Source: Kitasatospora setae KM-6054 (GTDB taxonomy: Bacteria; Actinomycetota; Actinomycetes; Streptomycetales; Streptomycetaceae). From it: a stretch of DNA of 64,000 nucleotides. Below are positions 33,721-42,200 of the stretch, piece by piece. The first letter of the stretch is position 1, and each line of letters starts with the position of its first letter. Below the pieces are notes generated by a model. The model did not search any database. It was given only the letters and a program-made list of their open reading frames with translations, and was not told where the DNA came from. Position numbers and translations under genes: made by a program. The stretch spans positions 6,103,001 to 6,167,000 of the forward strand of contig NC_016109.1 of the NCBI RefSeq assembly GCF_000269985.1. Direction: 5' to 3'.

Positions 33721-33737
33721 TAGGAAAGTTTCCAATC
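33721..33737. promoter_or_regulatory. CsnR-type operator box
   Basis: TTAGGAAAGTTTCCAAT contains the perfect repeat GGAAA-G-TTTCC (33724-33734). It matches, from memory, the box found before chitosanase and csnR genes in streptomycetes. It lies 40 bases upstream of the csnR start. Confidence 0.65.
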
Positions 33738-33823
33738 ATGAGCCGTGGATGTCAACGGCCCGTGACCAGTTCGTTGGACGGAAACGGAAACGGAGGCGCC
33801 GAAGGGGGACGGGAGCGGCGAAA

Positions 33824-33865
33824 GGGGCGGGGAGGGGCGCGCCGTTCCGCGTCCCTCCCCGCCCC
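33824..33865. terminator. Terminator of the SDR gene
   Basis: GGGGCGGGGAGGG (33824-33836) pairs with CCCTCCCCGCCCC (33853-33865), 22 bases past the SDR stop on the minus strand. Confidence 0.7.
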
Positions 33866-33886
33866 TCCCCGGGCCGGTCCCCGCGG

Positions 33887-34717
33887 CTACGGCAGGGTCA
33901 GCGCCGTCGGCTGCCCGTCGGGCCGCATCGCCGCGTCCGTGCCGCCGTCCACGTACAGCGTCGCGCCGGTGGTGAAGCGGGCCTCGGGGCGGAGGAACTG
34001 GTGGACCCAGAACGCGATGTCCTCCGGGGTGCCGAAGACGCCCAGCGGCATCGGGGTCGGGAAGGCGTCGGCGTCCAGGTCCTCGGCGCGGCCGGTGGCA
34101 CCCAGCATCAGCGGGGTGACCACCGCGCCCGGGGCGATCACGTTCAGCAGGACGCCCTCGCGGGCCCACTCCGGGCGGACCGCGGTGCGGCGGACCCAGC
34201 GGGCCAGCGCGAACTTCGAGGTGGCGTACGCCGAGATGCTGGGGGAGGCGGCGGCCAGCTCGGCCGGCACCCCCGCCTGCGCGGCGCGGGCGTGCGTACG
34301 GGCCGCGTCCTCGTCGCCGGCCAGCAGCAGGTCGGCCAGCGTCTGGTCGATCATCGGGACGGTGCTGGCCGAGTTGGAGCCGATCACCACCGCGCGGCCG
34401 GCCGCCGAGCGGGCCAGCGCGGGCCGCAGGCCGTCCAGCAGGGCGGTCGGCCCGAAGTAGTTGATCGAGGCGACCGCCCCGGCGTCCTTCAGCGAGGGGC
34501 CGACGCCGGCGACCGCGGCGACGCCGTCCAGGACGCCGCCGGACGCCTCCAGGACCGCGGCGACGGCCGCCGCGCGGCCCTCGGCGGTGCCGAGGTCGGC
34601 GATCACGTCGGCGTCCCGGAGGTCGACGCCGATGACGGTGTGGCCGGCTTCGCGCAGGACGGCGGCGGTGGCCGCCCCCATGCCGGAGGCGGAGCCGGTG
34701 ACTGCGTGGATACCCAT
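33887..34717 (-). CDS. Short-chain dehydrogenase/reductase
   Basis: A 276-aa classical SDR. NAD(P)-binding TGSASGMGAATAAVLREAG at the N-terminus, V-I-G-S-N-S-A-S with the catalytic Ser region, and Y-A-T-S-K (Tyr/Lys pair) in SAYATSKFALARWVRR. VIAPGAVVTPLM and YVDGGTDAAM complete the fold. D-L-R-D after beta 2 suggests NAD(H) preference. Substrate is unknown; hydroxysteroid or alcohol oxidation is typical of relatives. It is divergent from a TetR gene with a palindrome between, so probably repressed by it. Confidence 0.88.
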   Translation of the reverse strand: MGIHAVTGSASGMGAATAAVLREAGHTVIGVDLRDADVIADLGTAEGRAAAVAAVLEASGGVLDGVAAVAGVGPSLKDAGAVASINYFGPTALLDGLRPALARSAAGRAVVIGSNSASTVPMIDQTLADLLLAGDEDAARTHARAAQAGVPAELAAASPSISAYATSKFALARWVRRTAVRPEWAREGVLLNVIAPGAVVTPLMLGATGRAEDLDADAFPTPMPLGVFGTPEDIAFWVHQFLRPEARFTTGATLYVDGGTDAAMRPDGQPTALTLP

Positions 34718-34781
34718 GGTGCGGGCCTTTCAGGTGCTGGGAGCGGACCGGTTCCCCCCTCCCGGCCGGGTCCACTCCTCG

Positions 34782-34798
34782 TCCAATCACTGATTGGA
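34782..34798. promoter_or_regulatory. TetR operator candidate: perfect palindrome
   Basis: TCCAATCA-C-TGATTGGA is a perfect 8+1+8 inverted repeat centred at 34790 in the 123-bp gap between the divergent SDR and TetR genes. It is well placed to control both promoters. Confidence 0.75.
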
Positions 34799-34840
34799 TG
34801 GTAACGCGAACGAACCGCGCCGCTGTGATCCAATGGGGGC

Positions 34841-35476
34841 ATGCCGGAAGGACCCACCCCGCCGCCCGCCGACCGGGCCCCCACCCGCGACCGGCTGCTG
34901 GACGCCGCGCTGCGGCTGTTCCTGGAGCACGGCACCGCCCAGGTCTCGCTGCGCGCCGTCAACGCCGGGGCCGGCCTGAACCCGGGCGCGGTGCACTACC
35001 ACTTCGGCTCCCGCGAGGGCCTGGTCACCGCGCTGCTGGAACGCGAACTGCTCCCGCTCTGGCAGGACCGGCTGGAGGCCGCCACCGCCCGCCCGGCCCC
35101 CGGCAGCACGCCGCTCCAGCAGGTCGAGGCCCTGGTCGCGGCCGTGGTCGGCCCGTTCGAGGAACTGGTGCGCACCGAGCGCGGCCGGCTGCTGTGCCGA
35201 CTGCTCGCGCAGACCGTGCTGGCCGCCGACCGCCCGCTGACCGGCTCCCCGTGGTCCGGCACCGCCCCGTTCGAGGTGGTGCTCGGCCGGGCGCTGCCCG
35301 ACCTGGCGGTCCGCGAGCTCGCCGACCGCTGGCGGCTGGCCTTCACCACCCTGCTGGAGACCTACGGCCGCCCGCTGGCCGCCGGCCCGGCCGGCACCGC
35401 CCCGCACTTCCCGGCCGGGGCGACGGTGCGGGCCTTCCTCACCGCCGCGCTCAGCGCCCCGCCGGCCGACGCCTGA
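34841..35476 (+). CDS. TetR/AcrR-family transcriptional regulator of the SDR gene
   Basis: A 211-aa regulator with an N-terminal TetR HTH (RDRLLDAALRLFLEHGTAQV, then LNPGAVHYHFGSREGLV) at about residues 15-65 and a C-terminal helical ligand domain containing LVRTERGRLLCRLLAQTVLA. Conserved H-Y-H-F-G-S is typical. ATG 34841 has GGGGG immediately upstream. It probably represses itself and the divergent SDR gene via the palindrome; the inducer may be the SDR substrate. Confidence 0.88.
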   Translation: MPEGPTPPPADRAPTRDRLLDAALRLFLEHGTAQVSLRAVNAGAGLNPGAVHYHFGSREGLVTALLERELLPLWQDRLEAATARPAPGSTPLQQVEALVAAVVGPFEELVRTERGRLLCRLLAQTVLAADRPLTGSPWSGTAPFEVVLGRALPDLAVRELADRWRLAFTTLLETYGRPLAAGPAGTAPHFPAGATVRAFLTAALSAPPADA

Positions 35477-35513
35477 ACGCCGTGCCGAGCGCCGCGGTAC
35501 GGAACGCCCCGGC

Positions 35514-36938
35514 TCAGAACGCCCCGGTGATGTGCGCGTTGGCCGCGATCACGGCGGTGACCAGCACGGTCAGCAGCACGCCCAGCCCGGCGCCCAGGTA
35601 GAGCCGCAGTTGCGGCGAGCCGCCGGGCAGGGCCAGCACGCCGCCGGTGATCGCGGCGCCCGCCGAGACCGCCTCGACCGCGACCTTGGCGCCGGTCACC
35701 GACGCGGCGCTCGCGGGCGTCTCGCCCACCAGGTAGCTGAGCAGGACGTACGCGGTCACCGCCAGGCCGAGGCCGAGCATCGCGAAGCCGCCGACGATCC
35801 GCAGCAGCACCGGGGAGCCGCTCTCCGGGAGCTCCTCCCCGACCCCGAACGGGTCCAGCGCGGCGTCCTCGGTCACCGCCGCGTACCCGGGCGGGCCGTA
35901 CGCGGGCGGGGCGTAAGCGGGCGGCGGGTAGGCGGGCGGGGCGTAGGCGGGCGGCCCGTACGAGGGGGACGGCGGGCCGAACGCGGGCGGCGGCGCGGGG
36001 GAGCGGTCCAGCGCGGTCGGCACCGGGCCGGGGCCCGGCGGCACGGCCGGGACGGCCGGGACGGCCGGGACGACCGGCGGGGCGGGCTGCGGCGGTACGG
36101 CGCCCGCGGCCGCCGCGCTCGCTTCGTGCAGTGCGCGCAGTGCGGCCTCGGCGGTGGGCCGGGCGGCCGGGTCCTTGGCGAGCAGCCGTCCGACCACGTC
36201 GGCCAGCGGCGCCGGACCGGGCAGCGGTTCGGGGTGGTGGGCGAAGACCGCCAGCACCGAGTCGGAGACGCTGTCGCGGCGGAACGGCGAGTGGCCGGTG
36301 GCCGCGTGGTAGAGCGTCACCCCGCAGGAGAACAGGTCGCCGGCCGGGGCGGCCTCGCGGCCCTCGGCGCGCTCGGGGGCGATGTACTCGAAGGAGCCGA
36401 CGACCATCCCGGCGGCGGTCAGCGCGGTGTCCGAGGCGTGCACGGCGATGCCGAAGTCGGTGAGCAGCACCCGCCCGTCGTCGGCGAGCAGCACGTTGGC
36501 GGGTTTGACGTCCCGGTGCACGATCCCGGCGGCGTGCGCGGCGGCCAGCGCGCCGAGCACGGCGTCGCCGATCGCGGCCAGCCGGGGCGCCGGGATCGCG
36601 CCGACGGCACGGATCTCGTCGTCCAGGGTGCGGCCGGTGACCAGTTCCATCACGATCCACGGCACGCCCTGGTCGAGCACCACGTCGTGCACGGCCACCA
36701 CGTTGGGGTGGTTGCGCAGCCGGGCGGCGTGCCGGGCCTCGCGTTCGGCGCGGGCCGCGTTGGCGGCCGAGGCTTCGCTCGGGCCGCCCTGCGGGAGCAG
36801 CACCTCCTTGACGGCGACCTCGACCCGCAGCCGCTCGTCCACGGCCTTCCAGACCCGGCCGAACCCGCCGGCGCCGAGCTGTTCGACCAGCCGGTACCGC
36901 TCGCCGACCAGTGCGCCGGCGTAGCCCCCCTGCGACAT
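35514..36938 (-). CDS. Membrane serine/threonine protein kinase (PknB-type kinase domain)
   Basis: A 474-aa eukaryotic-type kinase. Catalytic domain about residues 15-270: GAGGFGRVW loop, VAVKEVL Lys, HRDVKPANVLL, TDFG and APER. A Pro/Tyr-rich linker with YAPPAYPPPAY repeats follows, then three hydrophobic segments (VGGFAMLGLGLAVTAYVLL, AGAAITGGVLALPGG, GAGLGVLLTVLVTAVIAA) anchor it. There are no PASTA domains. ATG 36938 has GAGGGGGAA upstream. Unlike the pknG-like kinase it is an RD kinase and not in the glnXH cluster. It lies downstream of mscS on the same strand. Confidence 0.9.
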   Translation of the reverse strand: MSQGGYAGALVGERYRLVEQLGAGGFGRVWKAVDERLRVEVAVKEVLLPQGGPSEASAANAARAEREARHAARLRNHPNVVAVHDVVLDQGVPWIVMELVTGRTLDDEIRAVGAIPAPRLAAIGDAVLGALAAAHAAGIVHRDVKPANVLLADDGRVLLTDFGIAVHASDTALTAAGMVVGSFEYIAPERAEGREAAPAGDLFSCGVTLYHAATGHSPFRRDSVSDSVLAVFAHHPEPLPGPAPLADVVGRLLAKDPAARPTAEAALRALHEASAAAAGAVPPQPAPPVVPAVPAVPAVPPGPGPVPTALDRSPAPPPAFGPPSPSYGPPAYAPPAYPPPAYAPPAYGPPGYAAVTEDAALDPFGVGEELPESGSPVLLRIVGGFAMLGLGLAVTAYVLLSYLVGETPASAASVTGAKVAVEAVSAGAAITGGVLALPGGSPQLRLYLGAGLGVLLTVLVTAVIAANAHITGAF

Positions 36939-37070
36939 GCTTCCCCCTCGTCCGCACCGTGCGACGCCAGAGGATCCCACACGTCGGCCGCCGGGAGAAC
37001 CCGAGGGCGGTCATGACGCCCCGGAACCCACGCCGACGCCCACGCCCACCCCGACCCCGGCCCCGACCCC

Positions 37071-37100
37071 GGCCCCGGGGGGGAAGCGTCCCCCGGGGCC
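37071..37100. terminator. Terminator hairpin after mscS
   Basis: GGCCCCGGGGG (37071-37081) pairs with CCCCCGGGGCC (37090-37100), just past the mscS stop at 37127. Flanking CCGACCCCGGCC repeats are low complexity. Confidence 0.6.
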
Positions 37101-37126
37101 CCGGCCCGTCCGCGCGGGCGCCGCGG

Positions 37127-38191
37127 CTACGGGAGCGCTATCGGCTTCGCGGCCAGCGAGCGCGCCGAGCTGGGGTCGGCCAGCGCGGACGGCGGCAGCA
37201 CCTCGGGGGCGGTGGCCTGGGCCGGGACGGTCGCGGCGGCCTCCTCCTTGAGCTTGACGCCGGCCAGGTCGAAGGCGGCCTTCAGGCGCAGCCGCAGCGC
37301 GCGCGCGACCTGGGCGGACTTGCCGGGCGTGCAGCGGGCCTCGATCCGCAGCTGGACGGAGTCGACGGCCACCGCCTCGACGCCGAGCACCTTGACCCGG
37401 CCCCAGATCAGCTCGTCGTACGGGCTCTCCTTGGCGAGCTGCTCGGCGGCCTCGGTGATCAGCAGCTCGACCCGCTCCAGGTCCTCCTTGTAGCCGATCT
37501 GGACGTCCACCGTGGCGGTGCCCCAGCCCTGGCTCATGTTGGCGATCCGCTTGACCTCGCCGTTGCGGATGTACCAGATCTCGCCGGTCGCGCCGCGCAG
37601 CTTGGTGACCCGCAGGCCGACCTCCAGGACGGTGCCGGTGGCGACGCCGGTGTCGATCTCGTCGCCGACGCCGTACTGGTCCTCCATGATCATGAAGACG
37701 CCGGAGAGGAAGTCGGTGACCAGGTTGCGGGCGCCGAAGCCGATCGCCACACCGGCCACACCGGCGGAGGCCAGCAGCGGGGCCAGGTCGACGCCGAGCA
37801 CCGACAGCGCCATCAGCGAGGCGGTGCCCAGGATGCTGAAGGACGCCACCGAGCGCAGCACCGAGCCGATCGCCTCGGAACGCTGCTGGCGCCGCTCGGT
37901 GTTGACCACGCCGCTGTTGGCCAGCAGCCCGCCGAGCACCCCGTGGTCGTCGCCGCCGTCGGCCGGGCGGGCCATCCGGGAGACCAGCTTGTCGATCACC
38001 TTGCGGACCACCGCCCGCAGCACCAGTGCCAGGCCCAGGATCAGCACGATCCGCAGCCCGGAGACCAGCCAGCCCTGCCAGTTGTCGTCCAGCCAGCCGG
38101 CCGCCTGCCGGGTGGTGTCGGTCACATCGGCGGCCGAGGTGGGCAGGGTGAACGTCGGGACGGTGCTGTCGGCAGCGGAATCGTCGAGCAT
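37127..38191 (-). CDS. Mechanosensitive ion channel, MscS family
   Basis: A 354-aa channel. Transmembrane helices near residues 44-65 (RIVLILGLALVLRAVV) and 112-135 (ILGTASLMALSVLGV), then the pore-lining TM3 GVAGVAIGFGARNLVTDFLS typical of MscS, followed by the beta domain (EDQYGVGDEIDTGVATGTVLE, IRNGEVKRIANMSQGW) and a cytosolic alpha/beta vestibule. It releases osmolytes on hypo-osmotic shock. ATG 38191 is preceded by a region starting with five 23-bp tandem repeats. Confidence 0.92.
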   Translation of the reverse strand: MLDDSAADSTVPTFTLPTSAADVTDTTRQAAGWLDDNWQGWLVSGLRIVLILGLALVLRAVVRKVIDKLVSRMARPADGGDDHGVLGGLLANSGVVNTERRQQRSEAIGSVLRSVASFSILGTASLMALSVLGVDLAPLLASAGVAGVAIGFGARNLVTDFLSGVFMIMEDQYGVGDEIDTGVATGTVLEVGLRVTKLRGATGEIWYIRNGEVKRIANMSQGWGTATVDVQIGYKEDLERVELLITEAAEQLAKESPYDELIWGRVKVLGVEAVAVDSVQLRIEARCTPGKSAQVARALRLRLKAAFDLAGVKLKEEAAATVPAQATAPEVLPPSALADPSSARSLAAKPIALP

Positions 38192-38208
38192 CGCCCCACT
38201 GTAGCGAG

Positions 38209-38321
38209 CCCGTTCACCCGCCCGGCCGGGGCCCGTTCACTCGCCCGGCCGGGGCCCGTTCACCCGCCCGACCGGGGCCCGTTCACCCGTCCGACCAGGG
38301 TCCGTTCACCCGCCCGGACCG
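38209..38321 (+). repeat. Five 23-bp tandem repeats upstream of mscS
   Basis: Units start at 38209, 38232, 38255, 38278 and 38301, the last shortened and diverged. The core is CCCGTTCACCCGCCCGGCCG. Differences are single substitutions, mostly in units 3-5. Copies are contiguous with no spacers. They lie 18 bases upstream of the mscS start and could be iterated regulator sites or a simple minisatellite. Confidence 0.85.
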
Positions 38322-38420
38322 CCCCGGCCGCCGCCGCCCGGGGCCGGCCACGCACCGCACCGCCACCCGCACGGTACGTGCAGGAGGGCCCCGAGCTGGG
38401 CATACCGGCTATGGCGGAAC

Positions 38421-38445
38421 GCGCGCGGGCCCACCGCCCGCGCGC
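38421..38445. promoter_or_regulatory. Perfect inverted repeat upstream of HNH gene
   Basis: GCGCGCGGGC (38421-38430) pairs with GCCCGCGCGC (38436-38445). It is 134 bases before the HNH start, function unknown. Confidence 0.4.
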
Positions 38446-38579
38446 GGCACGTTCACGGAGAAATGGTGGCGTCGTACGACGGCGTAAGGCGACACTGAGG
38501 GAGATCACGCCCCGCGCGGGGCGCGGTCACCCGCTCGACTCGGCGCGAGCCACGCGCCGCAGGCGTCCAAGGAGGCCCC

Positions 38580-39197
38580 GTGCCGCATGTCCTTGTCCTC
38601 AACGCGTCGTACGAGCCGCTCGGTGTCGTCTCGATGCGACGCGCCCTCATCCTCGTCCTCAACCACAAGGCGATCGCCCTGGAGGATGCGGGCACCACAC
38701 TGCACAGCGCCACCGGTGCCGTCCGGGCACCGTCCGTCGTCAAGCTGACCCGCTTCGTGCGGGTCCCCTACCGAGGCCCCGTGCCGCTGACCCGGCGGGC
38801 GCTGTTCGCCCGCGACCACGGCCGGTGCGTGTACTGCGGGGCCGCCGCCACCAGTGTCGACCACGTCATCCCGCGCAGCCGGGGCGGCCAGCACCGGTGG
38901 GACAACGTGGTGGCGGCCTGCCGCCGCTGCAACCACACCAAGGCCGACCGGCACCTCGCCGACCTCGGCTGGCGGATGAAGCGCCCCCCGGCCGCGCCCA
39001 GCGGCCTGGCCTGGCGGGTCATCGGCACCGGGATCAAGGACCCGCGCTGGCGGCCCTACCTGGAGCCGTACGGCGGCCTCGACCAGTTCCGGGACTTCGA
39101 GCACCACGACCATCCGGAGGCGGTCCTGCCCGTTCCCGTTCCCGTCCGCACCCGTCCGATCCGCCGCGGCGAGCAGCACGCACCGCTCTCCGCCTGA
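38580..39197 (+). CDS. HNH endonuclease-domain protein
   Basis: A 205-aa protein. N-terminal domain (MPHVLVLNASYEPLGVVSMR) of the conserved actinobacterial HNH family, then HNH core CVYCG...SVDHVIPRSRGG...NVVAACRRCNHTKADR with two CxxC zinc pairs and the catalytic His. The C-terminal part is unique and Pro/Val-rich. GTG 38580 follows AGGAGG at four bases. It is probably chromosomal housekeeping rather than restriction: no methylase or phage gene is adjacent. Function of this ubiquitous family is not established. Confidence 0.88.
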   Translation: MPHVLVLNASYEPLGVVSMRRALILVLNHKAIALEDAGTTLHSATGAVRAPSVVKLTRFVRVPYRGPVPLTRRALFARDHGRCVYCGAAATSVDHVIPRSRGGQHRWDNVVAACRRCNHTKADRHLADLGWRMKRPPAAPSGLAWRVIGTGIKDPRWRPYLEPYGGLDQFRDFEHHDHPEAVLPVPVPVRTRPIRRGEQHAPLSA

Positions 39198-39238
39198 ACA
39201 GACAAGGGCCTGCCCGACAAGACACCGGTACGCCTCAT

Positions 39239-39278
39239 GGGCCGCCGGCGCCCCCCGCGCGGGGAGCGCCGGCGGCCC
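39239..39278. terminator. Bidirectional terminator between convergent genes
   Basis: GGGCCGCCGGCGC (39239-39251) pairs with GCGCCGGCGGCCC (39266-39278), with further C/G pairs in the loop. Confidence 0.8.
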
Positions 39279-39291
39279 GCCGCGCCCGCGC

Positions 39292-42200
39292 CTACGGCTC
39301 CTGCACCGCGTACAGCTCGACCCCCGACAGCGCGTACCCGTACCGGGTGGCCCGGCTGACGCCCTGCACCCGCAGGTACCGGGTGTCCGGCGCGTCGAAG
39401 CGGACCGTCTCGGTGCCGCCCTGCCCGTTGCCGACCTCCGCCACGGTGGTCCAGTTCACGCCGTCCGCCGAGGACTCCAGCCGGTACGCGGAGGCGTACG
39501 CGGCGCCCCAGTGCAGCACCGCCGAACCCAGCCGGACGGGCTGCGGCAGCCGCAGCCGCAGCCAGGCGCCGTCACTGGCCGGGGAGCTCCAGGAGGTCGC
39601 CGGATCGCCGTCGGCCACCGCCGCGGCCGGGGTCCGCGCGCTGTCGTCGCCCGAGGACGAGGCGTCCGCCGTCCGCGCCAGGTCGGCGCCGCCGACCGGC
39701 GGCACCACGTGCACCAGCAGCTCCTGGCGGACGGTCAGCGCGCCCGCCGCGAACACCACCGGCACCCGGTAGGTGCCCGACGGGGTGTCCGCGGCCGCCG
39801 TGACCAGCAGCGGCGCCACCACCCGCCCGCCGCGCGGCACCGTCAGGGCCGGCGGCGGGGCCACCGCCAGCCCCCGGGCGACCGCCGGGACCTCGGCCCG
39901 CAGCGTCCCGGCCAGCGCGTCCGGCCGGCCCGACTCCACGGTCGCCCGGGCCTGCGCGGGCGCCGCCGCGCCCGCCACCACGTCCAGCGTCGGCTCGGCC
40001 AGCGCCAGCCGGGCCGCCGGCACGTCCGCCCACCACGGGATCACCTGGTTGACCACCGGCGCCTCGCCGCCCGGCCGCCACACCAGCCGCAGCGCCTCCA
40101 CCGGCCCGCCGTCGGCCCGCAGCTCGTTGTAGCCCGGCTTCACCGGGCCCAGGTCGGTCCAGCCGCCGTCCGGGCGGCGGGCCTGCGCGGTCGCCTCGGC
40201 CCGCACCGTCGGGTCGGTCAGCACGGTCAGCCGGTCCAGCGGCCGGGCCGCGCCCAGCTCCACGGTCAGCGGCGCGTCGCCCTCGGCGGGCGGCGCGGCC
40301 GCCCGGAAGGCCGAGTCCGGGTCGCCGGAGAGCACCGCCTGCGGCGAGGAGCCCGGCGCGGCCGGCGGGCCGGACACCGCGGTGTCCACCGTGTCCGGCG
40401 CCGCCGCGGTGAACTCGCGCACCGCCACCGCCCCGGACTGCCCGCCGGTGGCGCGCAGCCGGACCGCCTTGGCGACCGCGCCCGCCGGGGCGGTCGCCCG
40501 GACCGTCCGCTGCCCGTGCACGGCGGCCAGCCGGTGCCAGCCGCCCGAGCCGCTCCAGTACTCCAGCACCCCGTCGCGCAGGTAGTCGTCGGCCGCCGGG
40601 GCGGCGTCCGGGTCGTCGCCCCCGCCCATCAGCACCGTCACCGAGCCCAGCGGCTTCGGGGTGCCCAGGTCCAGGCCGAAGCTGTCGCCGACCTGCGGCG
40701 GCGCGGACGACCAGTAGAAGGTCTCGTCGGAGCCGTCCGCCATCAGCGCCGGGCCGTGGTCGTGCGCGGTGCCCAGGGTGGTGGTCGGGGCGGCGCCCGC
40801 GGTGATGCCCGACCAGGTGTCCGCGGACTTCGCCGCCCGGTCCAGGAACGCGTCCAGCACGCCCCGGCCGACCGTCACCGGGTTCTGCTCCAGCACCCCG
40901 CGCTGCCGGCCCAGCTCCATCCGGGCCCGCCAGGCCGCCGTGCCGTCGCCGCCCTGCTGCGCCTCCAGCACGTCCAGCGCGGCCCGGCCCGCCGAGCCGT
41001 ACGCCGACAGCCGGGCCAGCCAGGGCGCCGCGTCCGCCGCCAGCGGGTCGCCCGCCAGCGTCCGGGGCGCGTCCGCCATCACCGCGAACGCCTCGCGCAG
41101 CGGCCGCGCGGCCTCCCGCAGCCGCGCCCCGTCGACCGGCGCGCCCGAGGACGGCTCGGCCGCCGCCCAGAACCGCTCGACCAGCGGCGCCAGGTACGCC
41201 GACTCCTCGCCGCCCAGCGGCGAGGACGCGCTGTTGCCGGCCAGCGCCGCCGCCGCGTCGCGCTGCGCCGGGCCGGCGGTCAGCAGCCGCAGCGCGGCGG
41301 CCAGCGACCGCTCCGGCAGGTAGCCGTCCGGCTGCCAGCCGAAGTCGGCGGCGGTCGCCAGCGGGATCCGGGACGCCACCGGCTGGCTCATCGCCGAGGT
41401 CAGCAGCACCGCCGAGCGCCGGGCCACCTCCGGGTCGCGCCCGGTGTAGCCGCCCAGGAACAGCCGGTCCGGCGCCGAGTCGTTCACCGGGTAGTTGTCC
41501 AGCGTCATCAGCGGCCGCCCGAACAGCGCCGCCGTGGCGTCCGCCTGCTCGCCGGTGACCTGCTTCGGGATCGCCGCGCCGCCGCTCCACGCCACCTGCA
41601 CGCCGCCCGGCAGCCCCGCCGCCAGCGCCGCCCGGTACGGCGTCGACCCCTGCTTCAGGTACTCGGTCGGCACCACCGACAGCGGCGCCAGGTCCGGGTG
41701 CCCGGCCACCAGCCGCTCCCGCACCGCCGCGGTCAGCGCGGTCTGCGCCTTCGCCGCCGCCACCGGCCCGGTGCCGTACTTGCGCCGGTCCGCCCCGCAG
41801 TGCCACTCGTCGTACGACACGTTCCGGAAGTCCAACTGGAAGGCCCGGAAGCCCAGTCGGCGCAGCCCGTCGAGCTTGCCGACCAGCGCGTCGACGTCCT
41901 TGCCCGAGGAGAAGCAGAACGACTGCCCCGGCGCCACCGAGTACGCCGCCGTCACGTGGTTCGCCCGCGCCCGCGCCGCCAGCTCGGCCAGCTCGTCCGC
42001 CTGCCGCGCCGGGTACGCCTCCCGCCAGCGCTGCGCCCGGTACGGGTCGCCGCCCGGCGCGTACAGGAAGTAGTTCTGCTTGGTGCGGCCCAGGAAGTCC
42101 ACCGCCGCCAGCCGCTGCGCCGCGCTCCACGGCGCCCCGAAGAACGACTCCGCGGTGCCGCGCAGCGCCGCGCCCGACGGCCAGTCCCGCACCAGCACCC

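Larger units (their letters stand above)
38192..38579. other. Intergenic region between mscS and HNH gene
   Basis: A 388-base gap between divergent genes. It contains the tandem repeats at 38209-38321 and a perfect 10-bp hairpin at 38421-38445. A further CGTTCAC, the repeat core, occurs at 38450-38456. No open frame here looks coding. Confidence 0.6.

Noticed and set aside
38209..38321. CRISPR array
   Set aside because: The repeats are contiguous with no spacers, few copies and no cas genes nearby.
38580..39197. HNH gene as part of a restriction or anti-phage system
   Set aside because: No methylase, helicase or phage gene is adjacent, and this HNH family is widespread in actinobacterial core genomes.
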